Source: Alphaproteobacteria bacterium GWF2_58_20 (GTDB lineage: Bacteria > Pseudomonadota > Alphaproteobacteria > UBA1247). Taken from it: 64,000 bases of DNA. The position numbers were made by a program, and so were the translations under genes. The stretch covers positions 399,573 through 463,572 of the forward strand of contig MEMB01000002.1 in assembly GCA_001768735.1 (NCBI GenBank), read 5' to 3'. How positions within the stretch are numbered: the first letter of the stretch is position 1; each line of letters starts with the position of its first letter. Shown here piece by piece: positions 18,393 to 28,300 of the stretch. Under the pieces are notes generated by a model. It worked only from the letters and a program-made list of their open reading frames with translations. It was not told the DNA's origin and ran no database searches.

Positions 18393-18484
18393 CAGACCCG
18401 GGATGCATGGTTTTTATGACCAAACATGATGTGGTAAAATGATACCTATTTTATAACGCATTGTTTTATAAAGATAAAATTGTA

Positions 18485-18513
18485 TTGACAAGAGGTGGTG
18501 CGTCCCTTATAAG
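18485..18513 (+). promoter_or_regulatory. Sigma-70-type promoter for rplM-rpsI
   Basis: TTGACA (18485-18490), a 17-base spacer and TATAAG (18508-18513), 53 bases before the rplM start. The -35 box matches consensus, as expected for a strongly expressed ribosomal protein operon. The AT-rich stretch upstream (18439-18483) could act as an UP element. Confidence 0.75.
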
Positions 18514-18566
18514 CCCAACACCAAATCTGATTAATACAAAAAACCGAGGGAAACGGATAAACGGAC

Positions 18567-19031
18567 ATGAAGACCTACTCAGCAAAACCCTCCGATGTGG
18601 AGAAGAAGTGGGTTGTCATCGATGCGAGTGATGTTGTGCTTGGCCGACTGGCCGGAATTGTTGCCATGCGTCTGCGTGGCAAGCACAAGGCGATTTATAC
18701 GCCTCACATCGATTGTGGCGACCACGTGATCATCATCAATGCCGAAAAGGTAGCGGTGACGGGCAACAAGAAGAAGAACGACATCTTCTACTGGCACACC
18801 GGTTATGCTGGTGGCATCAAGGGAATCAGCAAGGGTGCAACTCTTGAAAGCCGCTTCCCGGAACGGTTGATCGAACGCGCCGTCAAGCGCATGATGCCGA
18901 AGGACAGCCCGCTGGCCCGTGGCCAGATGACACATCTGCATGTGTTTGCTGGTTCCGCCCATGAGCATGAGGCACAGAAGCCAGAAGTGCTTGATGTCGC
19001 CGCCATGAACCCGAAGAACAAGAGGAAGTAA
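18567..19031 (+). CDS. rplM: 50S ribosomal protein L13
   Basis: A primary-binding protein of the large ribosomal subunit. The 154-residue protein starts [20 protein letters not shown], with the following VLGRLA, and includes the conserved region RHTGYAGG-like ([12 protein letters not shown]) and [17 protein letters not shown]. It heads the rplM-rpsI operon, five bases before rpsI, behind the promoter at 18485-18513. In E. coli this operon is autoregulated; no leader structure was worked out here. Confidence 0.97.
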   Translation: MKTYSAKPSDVEKKWVVIDASDVVLGRLAGIVAMRLRGKHKAIYTPHIDCGDHVIIINAEKVAVTGNKKKNDIFYWHTGYAGGIKGISKGATLESRFPERLIERAVKRMMPKDSPLARGQMTHLHVFAGSAHEHEAQKPEVLDVAAMNPKNKRK

Positions 19032-19036
19032 GCGCC

Positions 19037-19519
19037 ATGACGGAGAAAACGCAAACTCTCTCCGACCTCAAGGACTTGGCAGAAGCCAAGGTTGAGGCGG
19101 CGAAGACTGAGGCCCAGCCGAAGATTGATAATCTCGGTCGTGCCTATGCAACCGGAAAGCGCAAGAACTCCATTGCTCGTGTCTGGGTAAAGCCTGGCAG
19201 CGGCCGTGTGGTTGTGAACAGCCGTCCGATTGAAGAATATTTTGCGCGGGCCACCCTGCGCATGATCATTGGGCAGCCGTTTATTGTTGCGGCGCGCTCC
19301 AATCAGTTTGATGTGATGTGCACGGTTGTTGGCGGTGGTCTTTCTGGCCAGGCTGGCGCAGTGCGGCACGGCATCACGAAGGCTCTGGTGGATTTTGAGC
19401 CGGGTCTGCGTCCGGTTCTCAAGAAGGCCGGCCTGCTGACACGTGATGCGCGCGTTGTCGAACGCAAGAAGTACGGCAGACGCAAGGCTCGTCGTGGAAA
19501 CCAGTGGGTTAAGCGCTAA
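19037..19519 (+). CDS. rpsI: 30S ribosomal protein S9
   Basis: Small-subunit protein whose C-terminal tail reaches the P-site tRNA. The 160 residues include an alphaproteobacterial-type N-terminal extension of about 35 residues, then the conserved core [20 protein letters not shown]. The core continues to a C terminus ending [16 protein letters not shown]; the usual SKR end is WVKR here. It is translated with rplM and is followed by a strong terminator. Confidence 0.97.
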   Translation: MTEKTQTLSDLKDLAEAKVEAAKTEAQPKIDNLGRAYATGKRKNSIARVWVKPGSGRVVVNSRPIEEYFARATLRMIIGQPFIVAARSNQFDVMCTVVGGGLSGQAGAVRHGITKALVDFEPGLRPVLKKAGLLTRDARVVERKKYGRRKARRGNQWVKR

Positions 19520-19551
19520 GTCTCCGGTTTTTGCTGGAATATTATGCGAAG

Positions 19552-19579
19552 GGGCGTTTCCTGTGGGAAACGCCCTTTT
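19552..19579 (+). terminator. Rho-independent terminator of the rplM-rpsI operon
   Basis: GGGCGTTTCC and GGAAACGCCC form a perfect 10-bp stem with a 4-base loop, then TTTTGCTTTT. Confidence 0.9.
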
Positions 19580-19640
19580 GCTTTTCTTGTGCGCAAAATT
19601 GGGATATGATGAAAATGTCTTTATTTAAAGGAGGTTTTAC

Positions 19641-21860
19641 GTGGCTGATGTTTCAGTGGAAAAAAGGCTGAAATTTGAAACCAACGAGATGATCGTTCGT
19701 TCAACTCCGCCAATATATGCATTCATAAATATCCTGTTTGCAGCCATCATTGTATTTTCATTGCGCAACATCGTGTCGCATAATCGCCTGTTTGGTTTTT
19801 TTCTTGCCGTATCTGTTGGGGCTGTTTACAGCCTGATTATCCGGTTCATTTACCTGAAGCAAACCGGAGAAGCCGATGATGCTGACCTGTGGGGGCGTAT
19901 TCTGGCTTTTGGTGCCTTCATGGCGGGCATTGCCTGGGGGGGCGGCGCTGTTTTTATTTTCCCTCCATCCATTGCGGTATCCGCCAAATTTTTTATTCCC
20001 ATGGCGCTTGTTGTTGTCGCTGCCGGGGCGACCATCTACCAGTCCGTTTCCATGGATTATGTGTTCTCCTTCCTGGTTTCGGTGTTGATGCCGATGATTC
20101 TCTGGACCGCCATCCTGGGGGGGGCTATCCATTTTGAAACCAGCGTTTTCCTGCTCATGACCCTGGGCGGCTTTCTGTTTCTTGCGCGCAACAATCATGA
20201 TGCGGCCATGGAATCCATCAGGATGCGCATGAAATTTGATGATGTGGAAAGCGCGCTCCAGCATGCACAAGAAGAATCGCGTTCGGCAAGGGAACATGCG
20301 GAACAGGCTGCACGGGTCAAGTCGGAATTTCTGGCCAGCATCAGTCATGAGTTGCGCACGCCGATGAACGGAGTTCTTGGGATGTCCCGCCTTTTGAGTG
20401 AAACGTCCTTGTCTCCGCTTCAGAAGGATTATGTGGATACCATCCGGCAATCTGGCGAAACCCTGATCGGAATCCTTGATGATGTCCTGAGCCTCTCCCG
20501 CATGGAAAGCGGGAAGATGGATCATGTCCACGTTGATTTTGAACCGCATCGACTGCTGGATGGAATTGTTACCCTGATGGAACCAAAGGCACAGGAAAAG
20601 GGATTGGTCCTTTATTCCGAGGTTGCGGAAAACCTGCCTGAAATCCTGCATGGGGATACGGTTCGCCTGAGGCAGGTCTTGATGACTCTCATCAATAATG
20701 CCTTGCGCTTTACCGAGGTGGGTAGCGTAACCCTTAAGGTTTCCGTGCAAAACCTGAATGATGAAGGGGTTATTCTGCGGTTTGATGTGATGGATACCGG
20801 AATTGGCATTCCAGAAGATATTGCCCATACCCTGTTTGAGCCGTTCAACCAGGAAGATTCCAGTTTTACAAAGGCATATGAAGGGGTTGGCTTTGGCCTT
20901 TCTGTCTGCAAGCGGCTGGTGACATCGATGGGGGGGGATATCGGGATTGACAGCACGGTTGGGCAGGGAAGCAGTTTCTGGTTCTCTGTGCATTTCGATA
21001 TTGGCCAAATGGTTGAAGAAATTCCGGAAATGATCAATGTGCCCGCAGCCTTGCTTCCCCTGCGCGTGCTTCTGGTTGAGGACAACGTGGTCAACCAGAA
21101 GGTGGCCAAGGCATTCCTTGAACGGAACGGACACACGGTTACTGTGGCCGCAGATGGTGAAACAGCCGTCAATTCTGTGCGCGGCGAACGGTTTGACATG
21201 GTGGTCATGGATGTGCATATGCCGCGCATGGATGGCCTGGAAGCTGCCCGGCGAATTCGTTCCATGCGGGATGAGGAAAAAGCGGGGATTCCGATTGTCG
21301 CCATTACCGCAAGTGTAACGCCGGAGGATGTTCGTAACTGCCTGTCTTCCGGAATGGACGATTTTGTGCCAAAACCGATTGATCCGCGCGTGATGCAGGC
21401 CGCGATGGAGCGGGCCTGGGCCAAGCATAGTGGCCTCACCATGCGGATTGCCGCCAATGAGGAAGATGTGGAGCTTCTGGATGAGGAAGCTCTCAAGCGC
21501 CTGATTTCCGTGATGAGTGATGAGGAAATCGAGGTTGTCCTCAAGTTGGGGCGTTCCACGGTGGAAGATGCTGGGCGTGATGTGGTCAGACATTATGAAA
21601 ACAATGAAATTCCGCAGATGGCTTCAACGGCCCATATGCTGAAAGGCGCAGCGGCCGACCTTGGCCTCAGGCATCTCACCAAACTGGCTCTGGCCATTGA
21701 CAAGGCGGCGCAGGATGTCAATCATCCTGAGTTGACGCGTCTTTTGCCCATTCTGCCCCGCATGGTGGAAAAATCCCTTGCATCCCTTGATGCCTGGCGC
21801 AAGGAACCAAGATTTTCCGGTTCAGCCATCGGTTCCGGGAGCGACGACGTCATCATCTGA
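19641..21860 (+). CDS. Hybrid sensor histidine kinase (HisKA-HATPase-REC-Hpt)
   Basis: A membrane-bound phosphorelay kinase; signal and output are unknown. Of 739 residues, about 25-185 form six hydrophobic segments with no large periplasmic loop, so it probably senses the membrane or an internal cue. A coiled linker leads to the HisKA domain with SHELRTPMNG (phosphorylated His236). The ATPase domain follows, with INNALRF (N box) and MDTGIGIP (G1). The receiver domain starts LRVLLVEDN, with acceptor Asp524 in VVMDVHMP. Last is an Hpt domain with His665 in AHMLKGAAADLGL. The start is GTG 19641 behind AAAGGAGG. All relay steps are in one chain, and no separate response regulator is adjacent. 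Confidence 0.92.
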   Translation: MADVSVEKRLKFETNEMIVRSTPPIYAFINILFAAIIVFSLRNIVSHNRLFGFFLAVSVGAVYSLIIRFIYLKQTGEADDADLWGRILAFGAFMAGIAWGGGAVFIFPPSIAVSAKFFIPMALVVVAAGATIYQSVSMDYVFSFLVSVLMPMILWTAILGGAIHFETSVFLLMTLGGFLFLARNNHDAAMESIRMRMKFDDVESALQHAQEESRSAREHAEQAARVKSEFLASISHELRTPMNGVLGMSRLLSETSLSPLQKDYVDTIRQSGETLIGILDDVLSLSRMESGKMDHVHVDFEPHRLLDGIVTLMEPKAQEKGLVLYSEVAENLPEILHGDTVRLRQVLMTLINNALRFTEVGSVTLKVSVQNLNDEGVILRFDVMDTGIGIPEDIAHTLFEPFNQEDSSFTKAYEGVGFGLSVCKRLVTSMGGDIGIDSTVGQGSSFWFSVHFDIGQMVEEIPEMINVPAALLPLRVLLVEDNVVNQKVAKAFLERNGHTVTVAADGETAVNSVRGERFDMVVMDVHMPRMDGLEAARRIRSMRDEEKAGIPIVAITASVTPEDVRNCLSSGMDDFVPKPIDPRVMQAAMERAWAKHSGLTMRIAANEEDVELLDEEALKRLISVMSDEEIEVVLKLGRSTVEDAGRDVVRHYENNEIPQMASTAHMLKGAAADLGLRHLTKLALAIDKAAQDVNHPELTRLLPILPRMVEKSLASLDAWRKEPRFSGSAIGSGSDDVII

Positions 21861-21986
21861 TCCTTTTTATGGGAAACGCAGGACTTCGTTGCGACGGATT
21901 CTCTTGTATCTTGTGTTTTTCCTTTCAATGGATTTGATGGAAAAGTTTGGATTTTTTGAAAATATGGACGGGAAAGGTTGAATCGC

Positions 21987-24011
21987 ATGTCTTTGCGCTG
22001 GATATTGCTTGCAGCCATGGCTGGGGTGTTTTCCATTTTTGTGGCGCTTGCCAAGATGCGTCGCATCCATCAGGTGGATGCCGGAACGCCCCGCATGCAG
22101 GAAATTGCAGGCTTCATTCATGATGGCGCGATGGCTTTTCTGTCCCGCCAATACAAAACCCTTTCCGTCTTCACGCTTGTGGTTGCCATCCTTCTTGTCA
22201 TCGGGATTTCTCCCATGACCGGCGCCTGTTTTCTGGTGGGCGCCTTGTTTTCGGGCTTGGCTGGTTTTATCGGCATGAGTGCCGCCACCATGGCCAATGT
22301 TCGTACGGCAAATGCCGCACGGCTGGAAGGAGAAAGGCAAGCCCTGGCCATTGCTTTTTGCGGTGGGGAAGTCATGGGGCTCTCTGTGGCGGGACTTGGC
22401 CTTTTGGGGGTTGCCGGACTTTTATGGGGAATGTTGCAGGCTGGAATGCCGCTTTTGCAAGCATCCAAATCCATTTTTGGTTTTGCCCTTGGCGCTTCAT
22501 CCATAGCGCTGTTCGGGCGTGTGGGAGGCGGGATTTATACAAAGGCCGCCGATGTCGGGGCCGATCTGGTGGGAAAGGTTGAAGAGGGGATTCCGGAAGA
22601 TGATCCGCGCAATCCTGCGGTTATTGCTGATAATGTGGGGGATAATGTCGGCGATGTTGCCGGAATGGGCGCCGACCTTTTTGAATCCTATGTTGGTGCC
22701 ATGGTTTCCGCCATTGCCCTTGGGCTGCTCCGCAAAGATGGAGCCAATGCGGCCCTGTTTCCGTTGCTTCTTGCCTCGGCGGGTGTTTTTTCCAGCATTT
22801 TTGGAGGCAGGATTGTTCGTTTTCTGCATGGGAACAATCCACAGAGGGCGTTGAATACAGGAATTTATGCCAGTGGTGCTGCCGCCCTGCTGGCCGCTTT
22901 TTTTCTGAGTCGCTGGCTTTTTTCTGGTTATGGTCCTTTTGTGGCAGTGCTGACCGGGATCATTGTTGGTATCCTGATCGGAAAATTGACGGAAATTTAT
23001 ACATCTGCCGATTACCGCTTTGTGAAGGAAATTGCCCATCAGTCGGAAACGGGGGCTGCAACCACCATCATTGGTGGATTTGCGATTGGCATGCGTTCCA
23101 CAACGTTTCCGATTCTGGTGATTGCAGGCGGGATTCTTGTGGCTTTTGCGACATGTGGTCTTTACGGCATCGCCCTTGCGGCCGTTGGGATGCTGGCAAC
23201 GGCTGGCATGACGGTTGCCGTGGACGCTTATGGTCCGATTGCCGACAACGCAGGCGGGATTTCCCAGATGGCAGGCCTTCCTGACAGTGTGCGCAAGATT
23301 ACCGACCGGCTGGATTCGGTCGGAAATACAACTGCGGCGATTGGAAAGGGATTTGCTATTGGTTCCGCTGCCCTGACGGCGCTTGCGCTTTTTGCCAGTT
23401 ATGCGCAGGCCGTTGGGCTTTCCAGCATTGATGTCATGAAACCCTCAGTGATTTCCGGGCTTTTTATTGGAGGGGCGCTGCCTTTCCTGTTTTCATCTCT
23501 GGCCATGCAGGCTGTTGGAAAGGCTGCCTACCTGATGATTACAGAGGTGCGTCGCCAGTTTCATGATGATCCGGGGATCATGACAGGGATACATAACCCT
23601 GATTATGCCCGGTGCGTTACCATCAGCACGATTGCAGCCCAAAAAGAAATGATCCTGCCCAGTTTCCTGGCCATTTCGGCGCCCCTGATTTTGGGGATTG
23701 TGCTTGGGCGGGAAGCTGTGGGCGGCATGCTTGCCGGGAGCCTGGTTACCGGGGTGTTGCTTGCGATCATGATGGATAATGCCGGCGGGGCATGGGATAA
23801 CGCCAAAAAATACATTGAGGATGGTTATGCAGGGGGCAAGGGAAGTCCGGCACACATGGCGTCCGTTGTTGGGGATACGGTGGGGGATCCTTTCAAGGAT
23901 ACGGCAGGCCCCTCCATCAATATCCTGATCAAGCTGATGTCTGTTGTGGCTGTTGTTTTTGCGCCACTGCTCATGAAATTTGCAAGCGTTCTGGAAATTC
24001 TCATGATGTGA
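21987..24011 (+). CDS. hppA: Membrane-bound ion-pumping pyrophosphatase, K+-dependent type
   Basis: Hydrolyses pyrophosphate in the cytoplasm and pumps H+ and/or Na+ across the inner membrane. The roughly 674-residue protein has sixteen or so hydrophobic segments and the catalytic [31 protein letters not shown] and [13 protein letters not shown] regions. The cation-site motif at 23322-23351 is [10 protein letters not shown]: alanine replaces the lysine of K+-independent enzymes (GNTTKAxTKG), so this belongs to the K+-dependent class. Glutamate in [10 protein letters not shown] sits where Na+-pumping enzymes have it. A TTG at 21978 is in frame, but ATG 21987 has AAAGG at better spacing. It follows the hybrid kinase by 126 bases. 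Confidence 0.93.
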   Translation: MSLRWILLAAMAGVFSIFVALAKMRRIHQVDAGTPRMQEIAGFIHDGAMAFLSRQYKTLSVFTLVVAILLVIGISPMTGACFLVGALFSGLAGFIGMSAATMANVRTANAARLEGERQALAIAFCGGEVMGLSVAGLGLLGVAGLLWGMLQAGMPLLQASKSIFGFALGASSIALFGRVGGGIYTKAADVGADLVGKVEEGIPEDDPRNPAVIADNVGDNVGDVAGMGADLFESYVGAMVSAIALGLLRKDGANAALFPLLLASAGVFSSIFGGRIVRFLHGNNPQRALNTGIYASGAAALLAAFFLSRWLFSGYGPFVAVLTGIIVGILIGKLTEIYTSADYRFVKEIAHQSETGAATTIIGGFAIGMRSTTFPILVIAGGILVAFATCGLYGIALAAVGMLATAGMTVAVDAYGPIADNAGGISQMAGLPDSVRKITDRLDSVGNTTAAIGKGFAIGSAALTALALFASYAQAVGLSSIDVMKPSVISGLFIGGALPFLFSSLAMQAVGKAAYLMITEVRRQFHDDPGIMTGIHNPDYARCVTISTIAAQKEMILPSFLAISAPLILGIVLGREAVGGMLAGSLVTGVLLAIMMDNAGGAWDNAKKYIEDGYAGGKGSPAHMASVVGDTVGDPFKDTAGPSINILIKLMSVVAVVFAPLLMKFASVLEILMM

Positions 24012-24070
24012 AATCGTCCACCCTTGTCAAGGGCTGTGTACGAGGCTTTCCTTGTAGGAGGATTTGAACG

Positions 24071-24508
24071 TTACGGGTTTCCCGTTTTTGGGGAAAATTT
24101 TCCTATGTTGCCCAGAAGCTGCTGAACGATGTTCATTTCAGGCCCTGAAGTGGGGGTTTCCCGATCCACAGGCGTAACAGGCAGGGATTCATCAAGCCCC
24201 AATTCATCAATGAAGGCGATGGTGCCATCGTCACCGAAATGGATTGCAATGACACGCCGGTTGGTAACCTCCGGCTTGTGGAAGGATACCTGCCTGGTTT
24301 GCTGTCCGGCATAATACCAGACGGAAGGATCAAAAGTTCCAACCATGCTGGGGGATCCCAGGGTTTCTGCAACATCCTGCCGTGAGGATACACCATCTTT
24401 CAGAAGGGAAAGACGCTCATCCTCAATGAAGTTGCCTTCCGTGGAAAGCACGGGAGTGCATGCGGAAAGGAGAAGGGCGAAAACGATGCTGTTTTTTGGA
24501 AAAGGCAT
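24071..24508 (-). CDS. bamE: Outer membrane assembly lipoprotein BamE (SmpA/OmlA)
   Basis: A lipoprotein subunit of the BAM complex that inserts beta-barrel proteins into the outer membrane. The 145-residue protein has a short signal with lipobox LLSAC, so the mature protein would begin at that cysteine. The BamE fold is recognisable: GVSSRQDVAETLGSPS, then WYYAGQQT, then VIAIHFGDDGTIAFID. It is divergent from the DUF177-rpmF-plsX-fabH cluster, a standard alphaproteobacterial arrangement. The ATG at 24508 gives a normal signal length. Confidence 0.93.
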   Translation of the reverse strand: MPFPKNSIVFALLLSACTPVLSTEGNFIEDERLSLLKDGVSSRQDVAETLGSPSMVGTFDPSVWYYAGQQTRQVSFHKPEVTNRRVIAIHFGDDGTIAFIDELGLDESLPVTPVDRETPTSGPEMNIVQQLLGNIGKFSPKTGNP

Positions 24509-24570
24509 GGTTCTTTTTTGTCCGTTGTGGGATATATGGAGGAAGGTGAATGTAATCGGGAGTGCGGTTC

Positions 24571-25080
24571 ATGCGCAATCATAAAAACATAAAAACTGTT
24601 CCACCAGAATTTTCACATCTGTTTGATACGCAGCGACTATCACCGGGAGGTGCGGAAATCCACGTAAAAATGGAAGCTTCTTCCGTTGAACGGGAAGCCT
24701 TGGCCAAAAGATTGGGCCTTTTGGGAATAAATGCTCTTACGGCGCTTGTGCGCGTGCGCCGGATGAAGGGGAAAAATGCGCGCCTGCGGGTATTGGGGAA
24801 TCTTCATGCGGATGTTGTCCAGAGCTGTGTTGTCAGCCTGAATCCGGTTCCTGAAGTGGTGGATGAGGATTTTACCATTGTCTTTACAGATGAACCCATG
24901 GAGGAGGCAGCCGGCATTTCGGTTGATGATGACCGCGAGCCCCTCGATTTTGTGGATGGAAAGCTGGATCTGGGAGAAATGGTGGCGCAACAGCTTTCCC
25001 TTACCCTCAATCCATATCCAAGGGATGAGGATGCCGTGATAAATGCCGAAGATGCGTTTCTGTGCTTGCAGACAGAATGA
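24571..25080 (+). CDS. YceD/DUF177 family protein
   Basis: A cytoplasmic protein whose gene is almost always next to rpmF; it has been connected to 23S rRNA accumulation or ribosome assembly. About 169 residues. Family features include a CVVSLNPVPEVVDEDFTIVF segment and the acidic late part with GEMVAQQLSLTLNPYPRDE, matching the conserved D-L-G-E-x-V-x-x-x-L-x-L-x-x-x-P pattern. GTG 24562 is also in frame; ATG 24571 has GGGAG nine bases upstream and is preferred. Confidence 0.88.
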   Translation: MRNHKNIKTVPPEFSHLFDTQRLSPGGAEIHVKMEASSVEREALAKRLGLLGINALTALVRVRRMKGKNARLRVLGNLHADVVQSCVVSLNPVPEVVDEDFTIVFTDEPMEEAAGISVDDDREPLDFVDGKLDLGEMVAQQLSLTLNPYPRDEDAVINAEDAFLCLQTE

Positions 25081-25163
25081 TTTTGTTTTATGAAGCGCCT
25101 TCACGAGATTTTGGATACCGGCTTGTGAAAAGTCGGTATTTCCCCTGAAACGGAGACATTCCA

Positions 25164-25364
25164 ATGGCTGTTCCTAAGAAGAAAACATCCAAGTCGGTTC
25201 GCAACATGCGCCGCTCCCATCATGCCTTGTCCGTCAAGGCCCATGGTGAATGCTCGAATTGTGGCGAACAGAAGCGTCCGCATCACGTGTGCGATTCCTG
25301 TGGCCATTATGATGGCCGCCAGGTTTTTGCGCCCGGCGCAGAAGCCAAGGCTTCGGAAGAATAA
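25164..25364 (+). CDS. rpmF: 50S ribosomal protein L32
   Basis: A 66-residue large-subunit protein: [20 protein letters not shown], then two CxxC-like pairs (CSNCGE and [12 protein letters not shown]). They show this is the zinc-binding (C+) form, not the zinc-free paralogue made during zinc shortage. It precedes plsX by 15 bases, the common rpmF-plsX-fabH order that ties ribosome and membrane synthesis. Confidence 0.97.
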   Translation: MAVPKKKTSKSVRNMRRSHHALSVKAHGECSNCGEQKRPHHVCDSCGHYDGRQVFAPGAEAKASEE

Positions 25365-25379
25365 TCGGCTGCTCTGTTC

Positions 25380-26426
25380 GTGACAGAAAAACTGACAATC
25401 GCCCTGGACGCCATGGGCGGCGATTCTGCGCCTGCCGTTATCGTTCAGGGCGCTGCTTTGGCTGCCCGGCATGATCCTGAACTCCATTTCATCTTTTTTG
25501 GGGATGAAAATGTTGCTGGTCCCATGCTGGCTGCAGAAACATCGCTGGTTGGCCGCTATTCCATGGAACATACGGATTCCATGGTGCTTGCCGATGATAA
25601 GCCGTCGGTTGCCCTGCGCAACAGGCGTTCATCAAGCATGCGTCTTGCCATTGACTCGGTGAAGGCCGGGCGGGCCCAGGCCATTATTTCTGCCGGAAAT
25701 ACCGGGGCTTTGCTGGCCATTGCCAAGTTTGTCCTGCGCACCCTGCCGGGAATCGATCGTCCGGCGATTGCAACGGTTTTGCCAAATGCACAGGATGCCA
25801 GCGTGGTTCTTGATCTCGGGGCCAACATCGACTGCGATGTCCTCAACCTGGTGCAATTTGCCATCATGGGCAGTGTTTTTGCACAAATCATCCTTGGCAA
25901 GGAAAAGCCTTCCGTTGGCCTCATGAATGTGGGCGCCGAGGAAATGAAGGGCGATGAAAAGCTGCGCGAAGCGGCGGCGCTCTTGCGTGAAACACCGCTT
26001 CCCGGAAGTTTTTACGGTTTTGTGGAGGGCGATTCCATTGGCGCCGGCACGGTAGATGTCGTGGTCATGGACGGGTTTGCCGGCAACGTGGCCCTCAAGG
26101 CCATTGAAGGAACGGCGCGCCTCCTGAAACAGTTCATTTCTGAAGCTTTTCGCTCCAGTCTTGTAGCCCGTATTGGCTACCTCATTTCCAGAGGGGCGAT
26201 GAACCGCTTGCGGGAAAGAATGGACCCCCGTCGTTACAATGGCGCACTGTTTCTGGGGCTTTCGCATGTTTGCATCAAAAGCCATGGCGGAACAGACGCT
26301 TATGGTTTTTCACAGGCCATCAAGGTTGCTGCAAACCTTGTGCGTAACCGCTGCAATGACCGGATCGGTGAACGTCTTGCCAGCATTGCAGAGGAAAGTC
26401 TTGCTCAAGAGGTGGATGTATCGTGA
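25380..26426 (+). CDS. plsX: Phosphate acyltransferase PlsX
   Basis: A peripheral membrane enzyme that converts acyl-ACP to acyl-phosphate, the donor for PlsY in phospholipid synthesis. The 348-residue protein begins LTIALDAMGGDSAP (the family's IAxDAMGGD) and includes ISAGNTGALLA and the late HGGTDAYGF and SHG motifs. The start is GTG 25380; no clear SD precedes it, and the 15-base gap after rpmF suggests translational coupling. Its last four bases overlap the fabH start. Confidence 0.95.
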   Translation: MTEKLTIALDAMGGDSAPAVIVQGAALAARHDPELHFIFFGDENVAGPMLAAETSLVGRYSMEHTDSMVLADDKPSVALRNRRSSSMRLAIDSVKAGRAQAIISAGNTGALLAIAKFVLRTLPGIDRPAIATVLPNAQDASVVLDLGANIDCDVLNLVQFAIMGSVFAQIILGKEKPSVGLMNVGAEEMKGDEKLREAAALLRETPLPGSFYGFVEGDSIGAGTVDVVVMDGFAGNVALKAIEGTARLLKQFISEAFRSSLVARIGYLISRGAMNRLRERMDPRRYNGALFLGLSHVCIKSHGGTDAYGFSQAIKVAANLVRNRCNDRIGERLASIAEESLAQEVDVS

Positions 26427-27397
26427 TCAGGTCTGTTGTTGTTGGATGGGGAGCCGAGCTTCCCGGAAATCCGGTCACCAATGATGATCTGGTGGCGCGT
26501 GGCGTTGAAACATCGGATGCGTGGATTGCCCAGCGCACAGGCATTCGGCAGCGCTATATCGCAGATGCGGGCATAACAACATCGACGCTGGCTTTCATGG
26601 CTGCACAGAGGGCGCTCGCAAAGGCGGGTGTTCCTGCATCCAGTGTGGATATGCTGATTGTTGCCACCACAACGCCCGACCAGACCTTTCCCTCAACGGC
26701 AACCCGTGTCCAGGGGCTTCTGGGCATGGATACGGCCCCGGCTTTTGATGTGCAGGCCGTATGTTCCGGATTCGTTTATGCGCTGTCAATCGCCGATAGT
26801 TTTATCCGGTGTGGACAGGCCAGGCGGGTCTTGGTGATTGGCGCCGAAACATTTTCCCGTCTGCTGGACTGGTCGGATCGCAACACCTGTGTTCTTTTTG
26901 GTGATGGCGCCGGCGCGTTGCTGCTTGAGGCTGCCGAAGGCGAGGGGACAATGGCCGATCGCGGTGTCCTGTCTTCCCGTCTTTATGCCGATGGCAGCAA
27001 GAATGAACTCCTTTGCATGACCGGAGGGCCATCCTCCACCCAGGATATGGGGCATTTGCAGATGACGGGGCGCGAAGTTTTTCGCTGGGCTGTTCAGCGC
27101 ATGGCAGAATCAGCCATCCTCGCTCTTGAGGAAGCCGGGATTTCTCCAGACCAGGTGGATTGGCTGGTTCCGCACCAGGCCAACATCCGTATTTTGCAGA
27201 GTACGGCCGAGCGGATTGGAATTCCCGAGGAAAAGGTGATCATTACGGTGGAGCATCACGGGAATACATCGGCAGCATCCATTCCTCTGGCCCTTTGCGA
27301 AGCGGCAGAAAACGGGAAAATAAAAGCCGGACAGCTGCTGTTGCTGGAAGCCATGGGGGGCGGGTTTACATGGGGCTCAGCGCTCCTGCGTTGGTGA
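26423..27397 (+). CDS. fabH: Beta-ketoacyl-ACP synthase III (FabH)
   Basis: Starts fatty-acid synthesis by condensing acetyl-CoA with malonyl-ACP. The 324 residues carry the Cys-His-Asn triad: Cys114 in QAVCSGF, the histidine in VPHQANIRI and the asparagine in EHHGNTSAAS. The start is GTG 26423 inside the plsX stop (GTGA), so the genes are coupled. Downstream are ihfA and a MerR gene, the usual alphaproteobacterial order. Normal length. Confidence 0.96.
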   Translation: MIRSVVVGWGAELPGNPVTNDDLVARGVETSDAWIAQRTGIRQRYIADAGITTSTLAFMAAQRALAKAGVPASSVDMLIVATTTPDQTFPSTATRVQGLLGMDTAPAFDVQAVCSGFVYALSIADSFIRCGQARRVLVIGAETFSRLLDWSDRNTCVLFGDGAGALLLEAAEGEGTMADRGVLSSRLYADGSKNELLCMTGGPSSTQDMGHLQMTGREVFRWAVQRMAESAILALEEAGISPDQVDWLVPHQANIRILQSTAERIGIPEEKVIITVEHHGNTSAASIPLALCEAAENGKIKAGQLLLLEAMGGGFTWGSALLRW

Positions 27398-27487
27398 CCC
27401 CTCAACTTTTTATTGCAACTGATTGAAAAATACGGCAATATGGTTTTCAGTTGATGAGTTCTTGCAATGGCGCATGAAGGAGGCTCC

Positions 27488-27793
27488 ATGGCGAATGCAA
27501 CTGTTACCCGTATGGATTTGGCGGATGCCATTTACCAGGAAGTTGGTCTTTCCCGTAGTGAATCGGCGGATCTTGTCGATATGGTGCTGGATGAGGTCAT
27601 GGCAGCCTTGGCGCAGGGGGAAACTGTCAAGATTTCCTCTTTCGGCAGCTTTTCCGTGCGTGCAAAAAAACAAAGGATTGGCCGCAACCCGAAAACCGGG
27701 GAAGAGGTTCCGATCCTTCCGCGCAAGGTGCTTGTTTTCAAGGCAAGCCATGTCCTGAAGGATTACCTGGTTGGTAAGTCCAAAGCCAAGTAA
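27488..27793 (+). CDS. ihfA: Integration host factor subunit alpha
   Basis: A DNA-bending protein that forms a heterodimer with IhfB and shapes promoters and the nucleoid. About 101 residues: the helical start [20 protein letters not shown], the conserved [41 protein letters not shown], and a basic tail. An in-frame ATG at 27467 exists, but AAGGAGG directly before ATG 27488 decides the start. It lies 90 bases after fabH, with a MerR-type gene 27 bases downstream. Confidence 0.95.
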   Translation: MANATVTRMDLADAIYQEVGLSRSESADLVDMVLDEVMAALAQGETVKISSFGSFSVRAKKQRIGRNPKTGEEVPILPRKVLVFKASHVLKDYLVGKSKAK

Positions 27794-27820
27794 GTTTTGG
27801 CGTAACCGGGGTTTGATTTC

Positions 27821-28300
27821 ATGAGCATGACTGAAGCACAGGGGAAAACCGGCAAGTCAGCCGGGGCGTTCCTGACCATCAGCGAAGTTTCAGAAGAGCT
27901 GAAGGTGCCTCAGCATGTCCTGCGTTTCTGGGAAACAAAATTCACCAAGCTTCGTCCCCTCAAGAGAGCTGGCGGACGGCGCTATTACCGTCCGGAAGAT
28001 ATAGATCTTCTGCGACAGATCAACGACCTTCTTTACAATAAGGGCTATACAATCCGCGGTGCGCAGAAGATGTTGCGCAGTTCAGGATCTGTTGCGGAAA
28101 CGAAAGAGACACGGGTTTCAACCGAAGATGATGTCCGTCTGGAACCATCCACCTTTGCAGTCAAGGAACCGGAACTTCCTGCCATGGCTCCGGATGTCGT
28201 TGATAAAAAACCGGAATCTTCAGGGTTTCTTGAGGAACATATGTCCGAGCTGGCTGCCATCCGGGATGAACTTGTGGCTCTTCGCAAGCGCATGAAGTGA
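27821..28300 (+). CDS. MerR-family transcriptional regulator
   Basis: A small DNA-binding regulator; the effector is unknown. Of 159 residues, about 17-87 form the winged-helix MerR domain ([20 protein letters not shown], then [20 protein letters not shown]). The rest is an acidic linker and a C-terminal helix ending LRKRMK. No metal-binding cysteines are seen. This MerR type regularly follows ihfA in alphaproteobacteria and may act on that cluster, but no operator could be assigned. Confidence 0.88.
   Translation: MSMTEAQGKTGKSAGAFLTISEVSEELKVPQHVLRFWETKFTKLRPLKRAGGRRYYRPEDIDLLRQINDLLYNKGYTIRGAQKMLRSSGSVAETKETRVSTEDDVRLEPSTFAVKEPELPAMAPDVVDKKPESSGFLEEHMSELAAIRDELVALRKRMK

Noticed and set aside
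19758-21593. 611-codon open frame on the minus strand opposite the hybrid kinase
   Set aside because: The plus-strand protein has all kinase, receiver and Hpt motifs; the antisense product is His/Gln/Asn-rich with no domain.
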